This document shows, one piece after another, positions 29,276 to 39,860 of a stretch of 64,000 bases of DNA. Below the pieces are notes generated by a model, which worked only from the letters and a program-made list of their open reading frames with translations, had not been told where the DNA came from and did not search any database. The number at the start of each line of letters is the position of its first letter. Position 1 is the first letter of the stretch. This DNA is from an uncultured Alteromonadales bacterium (GTDB taxonomy: Bacteria > Pseudomonadota > Gammaproteobacteria > Pseudomonadales > Cellvibrionaceae): contig CALMJT010000041.1 of NCBI GenBank assembly GCA_937864365.1, positions 1-64,000 of the forward strand, given 5' to 3'. The translations under genes were made by a program, and so were the position numbers.

Positions 29276-30265
29276 TTAATCGTCATTTCGTAGGCTTGCT
29301 GGCGGCCAGTTTTCTAGGCGCATGCCCAATGACAAGCCACGTGTAGCCAAAATGTCTTTAATTTCAGTCAGAGACTTTTTACCCAAGTTAGGCGTTTTTA
29401 ATAGCTCAACTTCAGTACGCTGAATAAGATCACCAATATAGTAGATATTCTCAGCTTTCAAGCAGTTTGCCGAACGAACAGTAAGTTCCAAGTCATCAAC
29501 TGGACGAAGCAATACTGGATCGACTTCTTCTTGTTTCTCTTCAGGCTCAGATTGTTTCTCACCTTCGAAGTCAACAAATACAGCAAGCTGCTGCTGAAGA
29601 ATGGTAGCCGCTCGACGGATAGCCTCTTCCGGATCGATCGTACCGTCTGTCTCCAAATCGAGCACAAGACGATCAAGGTTGGTGCGCTGTTCAACACGGG
29701 CACTCTCTACAGTGTAAGCTAAACGCTTTACGGGGCTGTAGGTTGCGTCCAATTGAAGACGACCAATTGCACGAGTTTCATCATCATCGCTAACACGAGC
29801 ATCAGCTGGTTGATAGCCTCGACCACGAGCAACGGTAAGCTTCATATCAAGCTCAACATCACCTGTGATATTTGCAATTACATGCTCTGGGTTAACAACT
29901 TCTACTTCATGATCAAGCTGAATGTCGCCAGCAGTAACAACACCGGGACCTTTCTTACTTAAAGATAAAGTAGCAGTTTCTTTACCATGCATAACGATCG
30001 CAACACCCTTAAGGTTCAGTAAGATTTCGATAACATCTTCCTGAACACCTTCGATCGCGCTGTATTCATGCAACACACCGGAAATTTCTGCTTCGATAAT
30101 CGCACATCCTGGCATAGAGGACAGCAAAATACGACGCAGCGCATTTCCTAATGTGTGGCCAAAACCACGTTCTAAAGGCTCAAGTACAACCTTCGAGTGA
30201 TTTTTGCTGATGTCGGTAACATCAATAGTTCTTGGAGTTAAAAAATCGTTTACAGCACTCTGCAT
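29276..30265 (-). CDS. rpoA: DNA-directed RNA polymerase subunit alpha
   Basis: The alpha subunit dimerises to nucleate RNA polymerase, and its C-terminal domain contacts UP elements and activators. The 329-residue protein has the N-terminal assembly domain ([20 protein letters not shown], then LSSMPGCA), the segment [16 protein letters not shown], a linker of about residues 235-250 rich in Glu, and the C-terminal domain with [20 protein letters not shown] and [19 protein letters not shown]. All match the gammaproteobacterial form. It lies between rpsD and rplQ in the alpha operon. Confidence 0.99.
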   Translation of the reverse strand: MQSAVNDFLTPRTIDVTDISKNHSKVVLEPLERGFGHTLGNALRRILLSSMPGCAIIEAEISGVLHEYSAIEGVQEDVIEILLNLKGVAIVMHGKETATLSLSKKGPGVVTAGDIQLDHEVEVVNPEHVIANITGDVELDMKLTVARGRGYQPADARVSDDDETRAIGRLQLDATYSPVKRLAYTVESARVEQRTNLDRLVLDLETDGTIDPEEAIRRAATILQQQLAVFVDFEGEKQSEPEEKQEEVDPVLLRPVDDLELTVRSANCLKAENIYYIGDLIQRTEVELLKTPNLGKKSLTEIKDILATRGLSLGMRLENWPPASLRNDD

Positions 30266-30292
30266 AATCGTACCTTAGTTATTGGCTGGCGC

Positions 30293-30913
30293 TTACTTAG
30301 AGTAAAGCTCGACGATAAGGTTTTCGTTAATTTCTGCAGGTAAATCGCTACGATCAGGCTTACGCTTGAAAGTACCTTCTTTCTTCTCAGTATTAACGTC
30401 AACCCACTCAACGTCACTACGCTGGCTAGAAAGCTCTAAAGCGTTGTTGATGCGCAATTGATTTTTAGCACGTTCACGAACTGAAACTACATCGCCAACT
30501 GAAATTTGGTATGACGGAATATTAATTACTTGACCATTTACAAGTATAGACTTATGTGAAATCAACTGACGTGATTCTGCTCTGGTAGAGCCAAATCCCA
30601 TACGGTATACCACATTGTCTAATCGACATTCCAACAACTGAAGAAGGTTCTCACCAGTAGCACCTTTGATACGGGCTGCTTCTTTATAATAAGAACGGAA
30701 TTGCTTCTCCAAAAGGCCGTAGATACGACGTACTTTTTGCTTTTCACGCAACTGAACACCGTAGTCAGATAAACGACCACGACGAGCACCATGCTGACCA
30801 GGAGTTGTTTCAACTTTACACTTGGAGTCAAGTGGACGAGCACCGCTTTTTAGAAATAAGTCGGTACCTTCACGACGCGCAAGCTTACATTTTGGACCAA
30901 TATAACGAGCCAT
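30293..30913 (-). CDS. rpsD: 30S ribosomal protein S4
   Basis: S4 starts assembly of the small-subunit body by binding 16S rRNA. In enterics it also represses translation of the alpha operon. The 206-residue protein begins [20 protein letters not shown] and contains the S4 RNA-binding domain ([40 protein letters not shown]). Length and order are standard, 15 bp after rpsK and 27 bp before rpoA. Confidence 0.99.
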   Translation of the reverse strand: MARYIGPKCKLARREGTDLFLKSGARPLDSKCKVETTPGQHGARRGRLSDYGVQLREKQKVRRIYGLLEKQFRSYYKEAARIKGATGENLLQLLECRLDNVVYRMGFGSTRAESRQLISHKSILVNGQVINIPSYQISVGDVVSVRERAKNQLRINNALELSSQRSDVEWVDVNTEKKEGTFKRKPDRSDLPAEINENLIVELYSK

Positions 30914-30928
30914 CTAAATCTATCCCCC

Positions 30929-31321
30929 TTATACTCGACGTTTCTTAGGTGGACGACAGCCGTTATGAGGAATCGGTGTCACATCAGTAATGTTAGTTAC
31001 TTTAAAACCAACATTATTTAAAGCCCTAACTGCTGATTCACGACCAGGACCAGGACCTTTAACCTCAACATCGAGATTTTTTAAACCATATTCTTTAGCT
31101 GCTTCGCCAGCACGCTCTGCGGCTACCTGTGCAGCAAATGGAGTACTCTTACGAGAACCGCGGAAACCAGAACCACCAGCAGTAGCCCAGCTCAAGGTGT
31201 TTCCTTGACGATCCGTAATAGTAACAATTGTATTATTAAAAGACGCGTGAATGTGCGCAACGCCATCAACAACCGTCTTCTTCACTTTTTTACGAGTGGT
31301 TTTATTACTTGGCTTGGCCAT
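30929..31321 (-). CDS. rpsK: 30S ribosomal protein S11
   Basis: S11 lies on the platform of the small subunit near the Shine-Dalgarno helix. The 130-residue protein has [40 protein letters not shown], and the C-terminal [16 protein letters not shown]. It is the second gene of the alpha operon, 21 bp after rpsM. Confidence 0.99.
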   Translation of the reverse strand: MAKPSNKTTRKKVKKTVVDGVAHIHASFNNTIVTITDRQGNTLSWATAGGSGFRGSRKSTPFAAQVAAERAGEAAKEYGLKNLDVEVKGPGPGRESAVRALNNVGFKVTNITDVTPIPHNGCRPPKKRRV

Positions 31322-31342
31322 GCAATTTATCCTTTCGGTTGA

Positions 31343-31699
31343 TTATTTCTTGATGGGTTTGCGCGGACCCTTACGAGTTCTCGCGTTTGTCTTTGTACGC
31401 TGTCCACGAAGTGGAAGGTTACGGCGATGACGAATGCCGCGGAAGCAACCCAAGTCCATCAAACGTTTGATGTTCATAGAAACCTCACGTCGAAGATCAC
31501 CTTCAACAGTAAGCTTTGCTACTTCTTCACGCACTGCGTCCATTTGCTCTTCTGAAAGCTCACCAATTTTGGTAGTTTCAGCAATTCCCGTAGCTGCACA
31601 AATACGTTGAGCGGTTGTTTTACCAACACCGTAAACGTATGTGAGGGAAATAACGGCATGTTTGTTATCTGGTATATTGACACCAGCAATACGAGCCAT
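31343..31699 (-). CDS. rpsM: 30S ribosomal protein S13
   Basis: S13 sits in the head of the small subunit and contacts the 50S subunit and P-site tRNA. The 118-residue protein begins [20 protein letters not shown] and contains [20 protein letters not shown] and a lysine-rich end. It is the first gene of the alpha operon. GGAG precedes the ATG by about eight bases. Upstream is a 250-bp gap holding a terminator and a candidate promoter, so the alpha operon appears transcriptionally separate from spc. Confidence 0.99.
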   Translation of the reverse strand: MARIAGVNIPDNKHAVISLTYVYGVGKTTAQRICAATGIAETTKIGELSEEQMDAVREEVAKLTVEGDLRREVSMNIKRLMDLGCFRGIRHRRNLPLRGQRTKTNARTRKGPRKPIKK

Positions 31700-31703
31700 T
31701 CAA

Positions 31704-31749
31704 CTTACTCCACTATATATTAAATTTCAGCACCAACAGCGATCAGTGG
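31704..31749 (-). promoter_or_regulatory. Possible Shine-Dalgarno-sequestering helix before rpsM
   Basis: On the minus strand CCACT (complement of 31745-31749) can pair with AGTGG (complement of 31710-31714), which overlaps the GGAG ribosome binding site of rpsM. Translation of this operon is repressed by S4 in enterics through a leader structure. The sequence here is not recognisably the enteric pseudoknot, so this is only a possibility. Confidence 0.2.
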
Positions 31750-31819
31750 TATGACTACAATAATCAGAGACAATGAAAAACCAGTAAAAAGTTGTTTACC
31801 GCTCTAAAAAAGGTGCGCA

Positions 31820-31848
31820 ATCATACTGACACTGTCACAAGAATGCAA
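31820..31848 (-). promoter_or_regulatory. Candidate promoter of the alpha operon, with palindromic spacer
   Basis: On the minus strand TTGCAT (complement of 31843-31848) is followed after 17 bp by TATGAT (complement of 31820-31825), about 120 bp upstream of rpsM. The spacer contains the perfect palindrome TGACA-C-TGTCA (31827-31837), an operator-like position. Confidence 0.45.
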
Positions 31849-31897
31849 TAGCTTGGCGATTTCTCAACCAAACGACAGTTGGTGCCTCCTATCCAAT

Positions 31898-31930
31898 AAG
31901 AAAAAGCGCAGCAAAGCTGCGCTTTTTCTT
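31898..31930 (-). terminator. Terminator at the end of the spc operon (after rpmJ)
   Basis: A perfect 15-bp inverted repeat (31898-31912 with 31916-31930, loop AAA) has A5/T5 runs in its arms. It would end or attenuate transcripts leaving rpmJ before they reach rpsM. Confidence 0.85.
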
Positions 31931-31950
31931 ATGAATGCGCTTGGCTAAAC

Positions 31951-32067
31951 TTAGCCTTGGCGTTGCTTGTGACGAGGTTCTGCACTACAGATCACACGTA
32001 ACACACCGTTACGACGAACCATCTTACAGTTCCGGCACATTTTTTTAACAGACGCTCTTACTTTCAT
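31951..32067 (-). CDS. rpmJ: 50S ribosomal protein L36
   Basis: A 38-residue protein encoded between secY and rpsM. The translation starts [20 protein letters not shown] and ends [11 protein letters not shown]. It has the zinc-ribbon residues of the C+ form: Cys11, Cys14, Cys27 and His33. L36 is a small zinc-binding protein of the large subunit, and this is its standard place at the end of the spc operon. It begins 18 bp after the secY stop. Confidence 0.97.
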   Translation of the reverse strand: MKVRASVKKMCRNCKMVRRNGVLRVICSAEPRHKQRQG

Positions 32068-32084
32068 TTTAACTAACCTCACAT

Positions 32085-33419
32085 TTAGCGAGCAACGCCG
32101 CTACCGTAGCCCTTTAAATTAGACTTTTTCATCAGCGAATCGTACTGACTAGACATCAGGTGAGACTGAACCTGAGCCATAAAGTCCATGACTACGACCA
32201 CTGCAATTAACAAAGAGGTACCTCCTAAATAGAAAGGAACATCAGTTGCTAATATCAAAAACTGCGGCAATAAACAGACAGCTGCGATATATATTGAGCC
32301 AACAAGTGTCAAACGAGTTAATACTTTATCAATATATTTCGACGTATGATCACCAGGACGTATACCTGGGACATAAGCCCCTGATTTTTTGAGATTATCC
32401 GCGACTTCTTTCGGGTTAAACATCAAAGCCGTATAGAAGAAACAAAAGAAGATAATCAAAGCCACAAACAAAATAAGGTTCAAAGGCTGGCCAGGACCAA
32501 TAAGCAAGGCAAATTCTTGCAGTAAATCGGAACCTGTACCGCCTGTACTATTACCAAACCATTGAGCAATAGATGCAGGGAAAAGTAATATCGTGCTTGC
32601 GAAAATTGCAGGAATAACACCAGCCATGTTCACTTTAAGCGGCAGATGGCTACTTTGGGCTGCAAAAACTTTACGACCACGTTGTTGCTTCGCATAATTT
32701 ACTGTTATGCGTCGCTGACCACGCTCCATTCTCACAACAAACCAAATAACCGCAATCGCTATCGCACAAACAACCAAAAGAATGAATACATTCAAGTCGC
32801 CTTGGCGTGCCGATTCAAACGCTTGACCAACAGCAGCAGGAATACCAGCAACAATACCTGCGAAAATCAGCATAGAAATACCGTTACCGATACCTCTTTC
32901 AGTCACTTGTTCGCCAAGCCACATCATAAACACGGCACCGGTTACAAGCGAAACTACAGCGACAAAGTAAAAACTAAAATCCGCTGTGTACGCAAAACCC
33001 TGAGCCAAGCCTACCGACATACCAATGGCCTGCACAGTAGCCAACAACACAGTTAAATAACGTGTATATTGGTTTATCTTTCTCCGACCAGCATCACCTT
33101 CTTTCTTCAATTGCTCCAATGAAGGAGTCACAGCAGACATAAGCTGCATAATAATTGAAGCGGAGATGTAGGGCATTATCCCAAGAGCAAGAATACTCAT
33201 ACGCTCCAAAGCACCACCCGAGAACATATTAAATAGACCGAGGATTGTGCCTTGATTTTGGTTGAATAAATCTGAAACTCTATCGGGATCGATACCAGGA
33301 ACAGGAATATGAGTACCTATTCGGTATACAATAATTGCGATAAAGAGAAAGCGAAGGCGAGCCCAGAGCTCGCCCAAACCTTTTTGATCTCCGAATCCTA
33401 ATCCACCTGCGTTAGCCAT
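32085..33419 (-). CDS. secY: Preprotein translocase subunit SecY
   Basis: SecY forms the protein-conducting channel of the inner membrane. The 444-residue protein has ten hydrophobic segments. Typical regions are [14 protein letters not shown] near the start, [14 protein letters not shown] (second segment), [20 protein letters not shown], and the cytoplasmic loop [20 protein letters not shown] with the following [18 protein letters not shown]. It also has [20 protein letters not shown] and [11 protein letters not shown]. It lies after rplO in the spc operon and before rpmJ, the universal arrangement. Confidence 0.99.
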   Translation of the reverse strand: MANAGGLGFGDQKGLGELWARLRFLFIAIIVYRIGTHIPVPGIDPDRVSDLFNQNQGTILGLFNMFSGGALERMSILALGIMPYISASIIMQLMSAVTPSLEQLKKEGDAGRRKINQYTRYLTVLLATVQAIGMSVGLAQGFAYTADFSFYFVAVVSLVTGAVFMMWLGEQVTERGIGNGISMLIFAGIVAGIPAAVGQAFESARQGDLNVFILLVVCAIAIAVIWFVVRMERGQRRITVNYAKQQRGRKVFAAQSSHLPLKVNMAGVIPAIFASTILLFPASIAQWFGNSTGGTGSDLLQEFALLIGPGQPLNLILFVALIIFFCFFYTALMFNPKEVADNLKKSGAYVPGIRPGDHTSKYIDKVLTRLTLVGSIYIAAVCLLPQFLILATDVPFYLGGTSLLIAVVVVMDFMAQVQSHLMSSQYDSLMKKSNLKGYGSGVAR

Positions 33420-33466
33420 TGGCTTCCCCCAAAAACGACTTAACCTAAACTAAGCCATGGATTATA

Positions 33467-33901
33467 TTAATCTTCGATCTTTCCGCCAGCTGCTTCGATC
33501 GCTTCACGAGCGCCTTTAGTAGCTGTAATACCTTTCAACGTAACGGCTTTAGTAATTTCTCCAGAAAGAAAAACTTTTGCACGTTTGATAGAGGCATTAA
33601 CGATACCCGCTTCACATAGAGCAGTTACATCAATGATCTCTGCGTCGACTTTATTCAATTCAGAAAGACGAACTTCTGCGCTCACACGTCCAATACGAGA
33701 AGTAAAACCGTATTTTGGAAGACGCTTTTGAAGTGGCATCTGACCGCCTTCGAAACCAGGCTTAACTGAACCACCTGAGCGAGACTTCAAACCTTTGTGA
33801 CCGCGACCACCAGTTTTACCTAAACCGCTACCAATACCACGTCCTAGACGCTTCTTAGGAGATACCCGGCCAGGAGCTGGAGCTAGAGTATTAAGTTTCA
33901 T
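33467..33901 (-). CDS. rplO: 50S ribosomal protein L15
   Basis: L15 is a late-assembly protein of the large subunit. The 144-residue protein begins [20 protein letters not shown] and contains the glycine-rich [20 protein letters not shown] and [17 protein letters not shown]. An in-frame TTG at 33916 would add five residues, but the ATG at 33901 matches the family. Its start nearly touches the rpmD stop. Confidence 0.98.
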   Translation of the reverse strand: MKLNTLAPAPGRVSPKKRLGRGIGSGLGKTGGRGHKGLKSRSGGSVKPGFEGGQMPLQKRLPKYGFTSRIGRVSAEVRLSELNKVDAEIIDVTALCEAGIVNASIKRAKVFLSGEITKAVTLKGITATKGAREAIEAAGGKIED

Positions 33902-33902
33902 A

Positions 33903-34088
33903 TTACTCACCTTCAACCTTAACCAAGTAGCTTACTTTATTAATCATGCCACGAGTAGAAGGAGTATCTTCAACTTCTACGGAGTGACCAATACGGCGTA
34001 ACCCTAAACCAAGTAAGCATGCCTGATGAGCTTTTAACCGACCTGCTTTGCTCTTAATCTGAGTTACTTTGACAGTTTTATTAGCCAT
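33903..34088 (-). CDS. rpmD: 50S ribosomal protein L30
   Basis: A 61-residue large-subunit protein. [40 protein letters not shown] and [16 protein letters not shown] follow the family from end to end. It lies between rpsE and rplO, one base short of touching rplO. Confidence 0.98.
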   Translation of the reverse strand: MANKTVKVTQIKSKAGRLKAHQACLLGLGLRRIGHSVEVEDTPSTRGMINKVSYLVKVEGE

Positions 34089-34136
34089 AGTAATTCTACC
34101 TAGATTCTAAAACTTGCCCTAGAGCAAGTTCGAATT

Positions 34137-34658
34137 TTAACCCGTAATTTCTTCTACCGACTTACCGCGTTTAGCAGCTACAGACTCTGGAGATGCCATT
34201 TGTTGTAGTGCTTTAAAAGTTGCACGTACAACGTTAACGGGGTTAGTAGAACCGTAACATTTCGCCAAAACGTTCTGTACGCCAGCAATTTCAAGAACCG
34301 CACGCATTGCACCACCAGCAATAACGCCTGTACCTTGAGAAGCAGGTTGCATGTACACTTTAGAAGCTGAGTGACGACCTTTAGTTGGATACTGGATGGT
34401 ATCACCATCCAAATCAACTTGAATCATGTTACGGCGTGCTGCTTCCATCGCTTTTTGAATAGCTTGTGGCACTTCACGAGCTTTTCCGCGACCGAAACCA
34501 ACACGGCCATTACCGTCACCAACAACAGTTAAGGCGGTAAATGTAAAAATACGGCCACCTTTTACGGTTTTAGCAACACGGTTAACACCGACAAGCTTCT
34601 CTTGCAAACCTTCTTCTTGTTGACCGTTGTTGCGATCGTCTTTTTTCTCTTTAGCCAT
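34137..34658 (-). CDS. rpsE: 30S ribosomal protein S5
   Basis: S5 helps decoding accuracy and lines the mRNA entry site. The 173-residue protein has the double-stranded RNA-binding-like part ([20 protein letters not shown], then [20 protein letters not shown]) and the second domain with [19 protein letters not shown] and [15 protein letters not shown]. It lies between rplR and rpmD. Confidence 0.99.
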   Translation of the reverse strand: MAKEKKDDRNNGQQEEGLQEKLVGVNRVAKTVKGGRIFTFTALTVVGDGNGRVGFGRGKAREVPQAIQKAMEAARRNMIQVDLDGDTIQYPTKGRHSASKVYMQPASQGTGVIAGGAMRAVLEIAGVQNVLAKCYGSTNPVNVVRATFKALQQMASPESVAAKRGKSVEEITG

Positions 34659-34668
34659 TGCTTAACCT

Positions 34669-35019
34669 TTAGAATTCCAGACCTGCTTCGCGCGCAGCGT
34701 CAGCTAACGCCTTGATACGACCATGGTATTTAAAACCGCTACGATCAAATGCTACTTCGGTAACGCCAGCAGCTTTAGCTCGTTCGGCAATCAACTTACC
34801 AACTGTAGCCGCGGCATCTGCGTTACCGGTTTTACCTTCACGTAGATCTTTCTCAACAGTTGACGCGCTGGCCAAGACTTTAGCACCATCGGCAGCAATA
34901 ATTTGAGCATAAATGTGCTTCGGAGTACGAAATACACTTAAACGCGTAGCACCTAACTCACGAATTTTTGCTCGGGAGCGTCTTGCACGACGTAAACGAG
35001 ATTCTTTTTTTGCATTCAT
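34669..35019 (-). CDS. rplR: 50S ribosomal protein L18
   Basis: L18 binds 5S rRNA. The 116-residue protein contains [35 protein letters not shown], and the C-terminal [20 protein letters not shown] followed by AREAGLEF. It is 10 bp from rpsE and 11 bp from rplF in the spc operon. Confidence 0.99.
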   Translation of the reverse strand: MNAKKESRLRRARRSRAKIRELGATRLSVFRTPKHIYAQIIAADGAKVLASASTVEKDLREGKTGNADAAATVGKLIAERAKAAGVTEVAFDRSGFKYHGRIKALADAAREAGLEF

Positions 35020-35030
35020 AGTCTTAGGAC

Positions 35031-35564
35031 CTACTTCTTCTTAGCTTCTTTACGACGAACAAGTTCGTCGGAATAGCGAACACCTTTACCTTTATAAGGC
35101 TCTGGCGGACGAAACGCTCGAATTTCCGAAGCAACCTGACCTAACAAATGCTTGTCAGCACTCTTAAGCAATACTTCTGTTTGACTTGGAGTCTCAACAG
35201 TAACACCCGCAGGTAGTTCATAATCTACCGGATGAGAGAACCCCAAAGTCAGGTTTACAGTATTGCCTGTAGCTTTAGCACGGTAACCAACGCCAACCAA
35301 GTCAAGTTTTTTCTCAAAACCCTGGGTAACACCGACTACCATATTGTTAACAAGGGCACGCATTGTACCCGCTAAAGCGACTGACTGCTTGGCTTGATCG
35401 CGAGGTTGGAACTTAAGAACGTTTTCCTCTTGAGTCACAGCAACATTACTGTGAATCTCCAAAGCCAAAGTACCCTTGCTGCCTTTAATAGAAAGTGATT
35501 GACCGTCTAGATCCACTTTCACACCAGCAGGTATTTCAACCGGACTTTTTGCAACTCGTGACAT
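35031..35564 (-). CDS. rplF: 50S ribosomal protein L6
   Basis: L6 lies at the base of the L7/L12 stalk near the factor-binding site. The 177-residue protein begins [20 protein letters not shown] and contains [34 protein letters not shown] and [21 protein letters not shown] longer frame extends to 35630 into rpsH, but the ATG at 35564 matches the family and leaves 13 bp to rpsH. Confidence 0.99.
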   Translation of the reverse strand: MSRVAKSPVEIPAGVKVDLDGQSLSIKGSKGTLALEIHSNVAVTQEENVLKFQPRDQAKQSVALAGTMRALVNNMVVGVTQGFEKKLDLVGVGYRAKATGNTVNLTLGFSHPVDYELPAGVTVETPSQTEVLLKSADKHLLGQVASEIRAFRPPEPYKGKGVRYSDELVRRKEAKKK

Positions 35565-35577
35565 GTTTAAATTCCAC

Positions 35578-35970
35578 TTAGAATACTGTGCAGAGTACTT
35601 CGCCACCGACGCCAGCTGCACGAGCCGCACGATCAGTCATCACACCTTTACTGGTGGATACAATGGCAATACCTAAACCACCACGGACAGATGGTAATTC
35701 ATTTTTGCCCGCATAATTGCGCAATCCTGGACGACTAACGCGATCCAATTCTGCAATTACTGGCTTGCCTTCAAAGTACTTTAACTTAATAGAAAGAGTT
35801 GGTTTTGCATCACCTTCAATGCCGAAATCGGCAATGTAACCTTCATCTTTTAAAACAGTCGCTACGCTGACTTTTAATTTAGAAGAAGGCATGCTTACAG
35901 TGGTCTTACCAACCATCTGTGCGTTACGGATGCGTGTCAGCATATCTGACAAAGGATCCTGCATGCTCAT
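35578..35970 (-). CDS. rpsH: 30S ribosomal protein S8
   Basis: S8 binds the central domain of 16S rRNA and, in enterics, represses spc translation at rplE. The 130-residue protein begins [20 protein letters not shown] and has [40 protein letters not shown] and a final GGEVLCTVF. It lies between rpsN and rplF. Confidence 0.99.
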   Translation of the reverse strand: MSMQDPLSDMLTRIRNAQMVGKTTVSMPSSKLKVSVATVLKDEGYIADFGIEGDAKPTLSIKLKYFEGKPVIAELDRVSRPGLRNYAGKNELPSVRGGLGIAIVSTSKGVMTDRAARAAGVGGEVLCTVF

Positions 35971-35991
35971 AACTTTCGCTCCTGAATCTGT

Positions 35992-36297
35992 TTACCAGCT
36001 GGCTTTAACTAAGCCAGGCACATCACCGCGCATAGCTGCTTCACGTAACTTGTTACGGCATAGGCCGAACTTACGGTAAACAGCATGTGGACGACCAGTT
36101 ACTCGACAACGACGCTGAATACGAGTCGCACTAGCATCGCGAGGCATTTGTTGCAATTTTACTTGCGCTTCCCAAACTTGGTCTTCAGAAGATTCAGGAC
36201 TGGCAATAATTGCTTTTAATTCAGCTCTTTTAGCTGAGAATTTAGCAACGGCTTTCGCACGCTTTACATCACGTGCAATCATTGATTTCTTTGCCAT
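35992..36297 (-). CDS. rpsN: 30S ribosomal protein S14, zinc-independent form
   Basis: S14 belongs to the head of the small subunit. The 101-residue length and the absence of paired CxxC motifs mark the long C-minus form. Visible are [40 protein letters not shown] and [20 protein letters not shown]. It lies between rplE and rpsH. Confidence 0.99.
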   Translation of the reverse strand: MAKKSMIARDVKRAKAVAKFSAKRAELKAIIASPESSEDQVWEAQVKLQQMPRDASATRIQRRCRVTGRPHAVYRKFGLCRNKLREAAMRGDVPGLVKASW

Positions 36298-36306
36298 AAC
36301 AGTCTC

Positions 36307-36846
36307 TTAACCTTTGAATGGGAAGTTAAAGGCTCTCAACAATGCACGACCTTCATCGTCATTGCGGGCAGTGGTGGTAATACAAATATCCAAACCGCGA
36401 AGCTTGTCTACTTTGTCGTAATCAATTTCCGGGAAGATGATTTGTTCGGTAACACCCATAGAGAAATTACCGCGACCATCAAATTGCTTGGGGCTAATAC
36501 CACGGAAATCGCGAATTCGTGGGATGGCGATAGAAACTAAACGCTCTAAGAATTCGTACATACGATCTTGACGCAAAGTCACTTTACAACCAATCGGCCA
36601 ACCATCACGAATTTTAAAACCTGCAATTGATTTGCGAGCTTTAGTTACAACCACTTTTTGACCAGTGATCGCTTCTAAGTCACGAACTGCATTTTCTAAA
36701 ACTTTTTTGTCACCAACCGCTTCACCAACACCCATGTTAACAGTGATCTTGGTGATGCGAGGAATTTCCATAACATTCTTAACGCCGAGCTCTTTTTGTA
36801 GCGCAGGCGCGATCTCAGATTTGTAGACTTCTTTTAACTTAGCCAT
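36307..36846 (-). CDS. rplE: 50S ribosomal protein L5
   Basis: L5 binds 5S rRNA and contacts P-site tRNA. The 179-residue protein contains [60 protein letters not shown] and [20 protein letters not shown], and ends [13 protein letters not shown]. It lies between rplX and rpsN. Confidence 0.99.
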   Translation of the reverse strand: MAKLKEVYKSEIAPALQKELGVKNVMEIPRITKITVNMGVGEAVGDKKVLENAVRDLEAITGQKVVVTKARKSIAGFKIRDGWPIGCKVTLRQDRMYEFLERLVSIAIPRIRDFRGISPKQFDGRGNFSMGVTEQIIFPEIDYDKVDKLRGLDICITTTARNDDEGRALLRAFNFPFKG

Positions 36847-36858
36847 TCTGCTCTCACC

Positions 36859-37176
36859 TTACGCGTCTACAGCTTCGCCGCTGGATTTGAAAACGCGAAT
36901 TTTCTTTCCATCTTCAAGAATTTTAAAGCCAACACGATCAGCTTTACTGGTTGCACTATTGTAGATAGCTACATTAGACGCTTGAATCGGGGCTTCTTTT
37001 TCTACGATACCACCAGCTACACCCAATTGTGGGTTTGGCTTCTGGTGCTTCTTCACGATTTGCACGCCTGAGACAAGTAGACGATCATCAGCTAAAACTT
37101 TGATGACCTTACCACGTTTACCTTTGTCTCGACCGGCAATGACGATTACTTCATCGTCACGTTTAATCTTGCGCAT
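36859..37176 (-). CDS. rplX: 50S ribosomal protein L24
   Basis: L24 initiates assembly of the large subunit. The 105-residue protein has the KOW motif region [20 protein letters not shown], then [20 protein letters not shown] and [20 protein letters not shown]. It follows rplN after 46 bp in the spc operon. Confidence 0.99.
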   Translation of the reverse strand: MRKIKRDDEVIVIAGRDKGKRGKVIKVLADDRLLVSGVQIVKKHQKPNPQLGVAGGIVEKEAPIQASNVAIYNSATSKADRVGFKILEDGKKIRVFKSSGEAVDA

Positions 37177-37222
37177 TTGCCGTTCCTCTATAACTCTGAC
37201 CGGTATACTGTAAGCCGTGACC

Positions 37223-37591
37223 TTACAGCACCTCTGGCGCCAAAGAGATAATTTTCATAAATTTTTCGCTACGTAACTCACGAGTTACGGGGCCAAAAAT
37301 ACGAGTGCCAATTGGCGCTTCGCTTGCGTTTAACAACACTGCTGCGTTGTCATCAAATTTGATCAATGAACCGTCTGGGCGACGCACACCTTTTCTGGTA
37401 CGCACTACCACAGCCTTCATCACTTGACCTTTTTTGACCTTACCGCGTGGAATTGCTTCTTTCACGGTAACCTTAATGATGTCACCAACAGCTGCATATC
37501 GTCGGTGAGAACCACCAAGTACTTTGATACACATAACGCGGCGAGCACCTGAGTTGTCAGCTACCTCTAGATAACTTTGTGTCTGAATCAT
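37223..37591 (-). CDS. rplN: 50S ribosomal protein L14
   Basis: L14 is at the subunit interface. The 122-residue protein begins [20 protein letters not shown] and contains [40 protein letters not shown] and [19 protein letters not shown]. It lies 35 bp after rpsQ. I saw no room for a clear separate spc promoter in that gap. Confidence 0.99.
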   Translation of the reverse strand: MIQTQSYLEVADNSGARRVMCIKVLGGSHRRYAAVGDIIKVTVKEAIPRGKVKKGQVMKAVVVRTRKGVRRPDGSLIKFDDNAAVLLNASEAPIGTRIFGPVTRELRSEKFMKIISLAPEVL

Positions 37592-37626
37592 CGTCCGTCT
37601 CCGAAACTTTTAGAATGCTCTGTGTA

Positions 37627-37893
37627 TCAAATTACGGTTGCGCGTTCTTCGATCTTAACCAAAGTCCAAGACTTGGTTTTAGAAAGAGGGCGAGTCTCAG
37701 CGATTGTAACTAAATCGCCTTCCTTACACTCATTGTTCTCATCGTGCGCTTTGATTTTAGAGGACTTACTTACGTATTTTCCGTATACAGGGTGCTTAAC
37801 ACGTCGCTCAATAAGAACAGTAACTGTCTTATCCATCTTGTCGCTAACGACTTTACCGGTTTGAGTACGAGCTTGGTTTTCTGCCTGAGCCAT
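37627..37893 (-). CDS. rpsQ: 30S ribosomal protein S17
   Basis: S17 is a primary 16S rRNA-binding protein with an OB fold. The 88-residue protein has [40 protein letters not shown] and [20 protein letters not shown]. Its ATG overlaps the last base of the rpmC stop, indicating coupled translation. Confidence 0.99.
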   Translation of the reverse strand: MAQAENQARTQTGKVVSDKMDKTVTVLIERRVKHPVYGKYVSKSSKIKAHDENNECKEGDLVTIAETRPLSKTKSWTLVKIEERATVI

Positions 37894-38084
37894 TATTCAC
37901 CTGCCTTTTGCTTAAGCACTGTCTTTATACGGGCAATATCGCGTCGTGTTTGCTTCAACATGTGAGTTTGATTTAGCTGTTGAGTTGCAGATTGCATACG
38001 CAATCTAAACTGCGACTCTAACTTAACAACCAACTCTTTATTGAGCTCTTCAACTGTTTTTTCGCTAAGCTCTTTAGCATTCAT
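37893..38084 (-). CDS. rpmC: 50S ribosomal protein L29
   Basis: L29 is near the nascent-chain exit and takes part in binding trigger factor and SRP. The 63-residue protein begins [18 protein letters not shown] and contains [20 protein letters not shown], matching the family. The ATG at 38084 overlaps the rplP TGA by one base. The GTG one codon earlier is less likely. It also overlaps rpsQ by one base. Confidence 0.98.
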   Translation of the reverse strand: MNAKELSEKTVEELNKELVVKLESQFRLRMQSATQQLNQTHMLKQTRRDIARIKTVLKQKAGE

Positions 38085-38497
38085 CACATTACCGTCCGTT
38101 TAACAAAAGTGGTGCTTACAGGTAACTTCGCTGCTGCCAATTGGAAAGCTTCACGAGCCAACTCTTCGCTAACCCCCTCCATTTCATAGAGGACTTTTCC
38201 TGGCTGGATCTGACAGATCCAATATTCAACGTTACCCTTACCTTTACCTTGTCGAACTTCCAACGGTTTTTCGGTAATCGGTTTATCTGGAAATACTCGA
38301 ATCCAAATTTTTCCGCCACGCTTAATGTGACGCGTCATTGTTCGACGTGCAGCTTCGATTTGACGTGCTGTAATGCGACCACGACCGGTTGCTTTCAAGC
38401 CATACTCACCGAAACTAACTTTAGAGCCGCGCTCTGCAAGACCGCGATTGCGGCCTTTTTGCATCTTTCTAAATTTGGTACGCTTTGGCTGTAACAT
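38084..38497 (-). CDS. rplP: 50S ribosomal protein L16
   Basis: L16 helps place A-site tRNA in the large subunit. The 137-residue protein begins [20 protein letters not shown] and contains [40 protein letters not shown] and [20 protein letters not shown]. It lies between rpsC and rpmC. Confidence 0.99.
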   Translation of the reverse strand: MLQPKRTKFRKMQKGRNRGLAERGSKVSFGEYGLKATGRGRITARQIEAARRTMTRHIKRGGKIWIRVFPDKPITEKPLEVRQGKGKGNVEYWICQIQPGKVLYEMEGVSEELAREAFQLAAAKLPVSTTFVKRTVM

Positions 38498-38510
38498 TTA
38501 TGCGTACTCC

Positions 38511-39188
38511 TTACTTAGTTCGTTTTTTCTTAGCAGAAGTGTCTTCAACTTGCTCGACACCACCGATAACTTCGCCTTTGAAGATCCAAACTTTTACACC
38601 GATGATTCCATAGGTGGTTGAAGCTTCAGCCGTTGCATAGTCAATGTCCGCACGTAAGGTGTGTAATGGTACACGACCTTCGCGGTACCATTCAGAACGG
38701 GCAATCTCTGCACCACCTAAACGGCCACCAACTTGCACTTTGATACCTTGAGCGCCTTGACGCATAGCGTTTTGTACAACTCGCTTCATAGCGCGACGGA
38801 ACATTACGCGGCGCTCAAGCTGAGAAGCAACACTCTGCGCTACTAGCGTAGCATCGATGTCTGGCTTGCGAATTTCTTCAATATTGATATGAACTGGCAC
38901 GCCCATTTTCTTGGCAAGCTCATTTCGTAGCTTCTCAACATCTTCACCTTTTTTACCGATAACGATACCAGGGCGAGCGGTGTGAATAGTTACGCGAGCA
39001 GTGTTTGCTGGACGTTCAATTTCAATACGACTTACAGAAGCGTGAGCTAAACTCTTTTGCAGATAGTCACGAACACTTAAATCTGTGTATAACTTGTCTG
39101 CGTAGGCGTCACTTCCAGCATACCATGTAGAAGTATGCTTCTTAACGATACCCAGACGAATGCCTGTCGGATGTACTTTCTGACCCAT
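38511..39188 (-). CDS. rpsC: 30S ribosomal protein S3
   Basis: S3 forms part of the mRNA entry channel. The 225-residue protein has [20 protein letters not shown], a KH domain with [20 protein letters not shown], and the C-terminal [20 protein letters not shown] followed by [15 protein letters not shown]. It lies between rplV and rplP. Confidence 0.99.
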   Translation of the reverse strand: MGQKVHPTGIRLGIVKKHTSTWYAGSDAYADKLYTDLSVRDYLQKSLAHASVSRIEIERPANTARVTIHTARPGIVIGKKGEDVEKLRNELAKKMGVPVHINIEEIRKPDIDATLVAQSVASQLERRVMFRRAMKRVVQNAMRQGAQGIKVQVGGRLGGAEIARSEWYREGRVPLHTLRADIDYATAEASTTYGIIGVKVWIFKGEVIGGVEQVEDTSAKKKRTK

Positions 39189-39200
39189 AACGCCTGTCTC

Positions 39201-39533
39201 TTATATTTCAGCTACTTTTACGGTGATGTGACAAGATCGTTTAAAGATACGATCTGCACGTCCCTTAGCTCGAGGGCGAATGCGCTTCATTGTCATTCCT
39301 TCATCTACGAAAATCGTAGAAACCTTGAGCTCGTCTACATCGGCACCTTCATTGTGCTCAGCGTTAGCTATTGCTGACTCAAGCACTTTCTTGATGATTG
39401 CGGCACCTTTTTTGGTACTAAAAGTCAAAATATCCAACGCTTCTTCGACATGCTTGCCACGGATTTGATCGGCAACCAAGCGGGCCTTTTGCGCTGATAG
39501 ACGCGCACCGCTCAATTTTGCAGCTACTTCCAT
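39201..39533 (-). CDS. rplV: 50S ribosomal protein L22
   Basis: L22 lines the exit tunnel with an extended beta hairpin. The 110-residue protein has [40 protein letters not shown] and [15 protein letters not shown]. Two ATG codons stand in tandem. The second at 39533 matches the family and is better spaced from GAGGG. Confidence 0.98.
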   Translation of the reverse strand: MEVAAKLSGARLSAQKARLVADQIRGKHVEEALDILTFSTKKGAAIIKKVLESAIANAEHNEGADVDELKVSTIFVDEGMTMKRIRPRAKGRADRIFKRSCHITVKVAEI

Positions 39534-39548
39534 CATTAAACCCTCGAA

Positions 39549-39827
39549 TTAGCGTTTCTTAGCTTTTTTGTCTGCCGCATGGCCGCGGTAGTTGCGAGTC
39601 AAAGAGAACTCACCCAACTTATGACCTACCATTTCTTCGTTAATCAACACAGGAACGTGTTGCTTGCCGTTGTGAACAGCAATGGTAAGACCGACCATTT
39701 CAGGCATAATCATCGAACGACGAGACCAAGTTTTGATTGGACGTCGATCATTTTTTTCGATCGCAGCTTCAACCTTCTTAATAAGATGAAGATCGATGTA
39801 AGGACCTTTCTTCAGTGAGCGTGGCAC
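39549..39827 (-). CDS. rpsS: 30S ribosomal protein S19
   Basis: S19 sits in the head of the small subunit next to S13. The 92-residue protein begins [20 protein letters not shown] after the initiator and has [20 protein letters not shown] and [18 protein letters not shown]. Initiation is at GTG, with GAGGAAG five bases upstream. It lies between rplB and rplV. Confidence 0.99.
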   Translation of the reverse strand: MPRSLKKGPYIDLHLIKKVEAAIEKNDRRPIKTWSRRSMIMPEMVGLTIAVHNGKQHVPVLINEEMVGHKLGEFSLTRNYRGHAADKKAKKR

Positions 39828-39860
39828 TGCAACTTCCTCTTCAGCTAGTTATTCGCGCGC

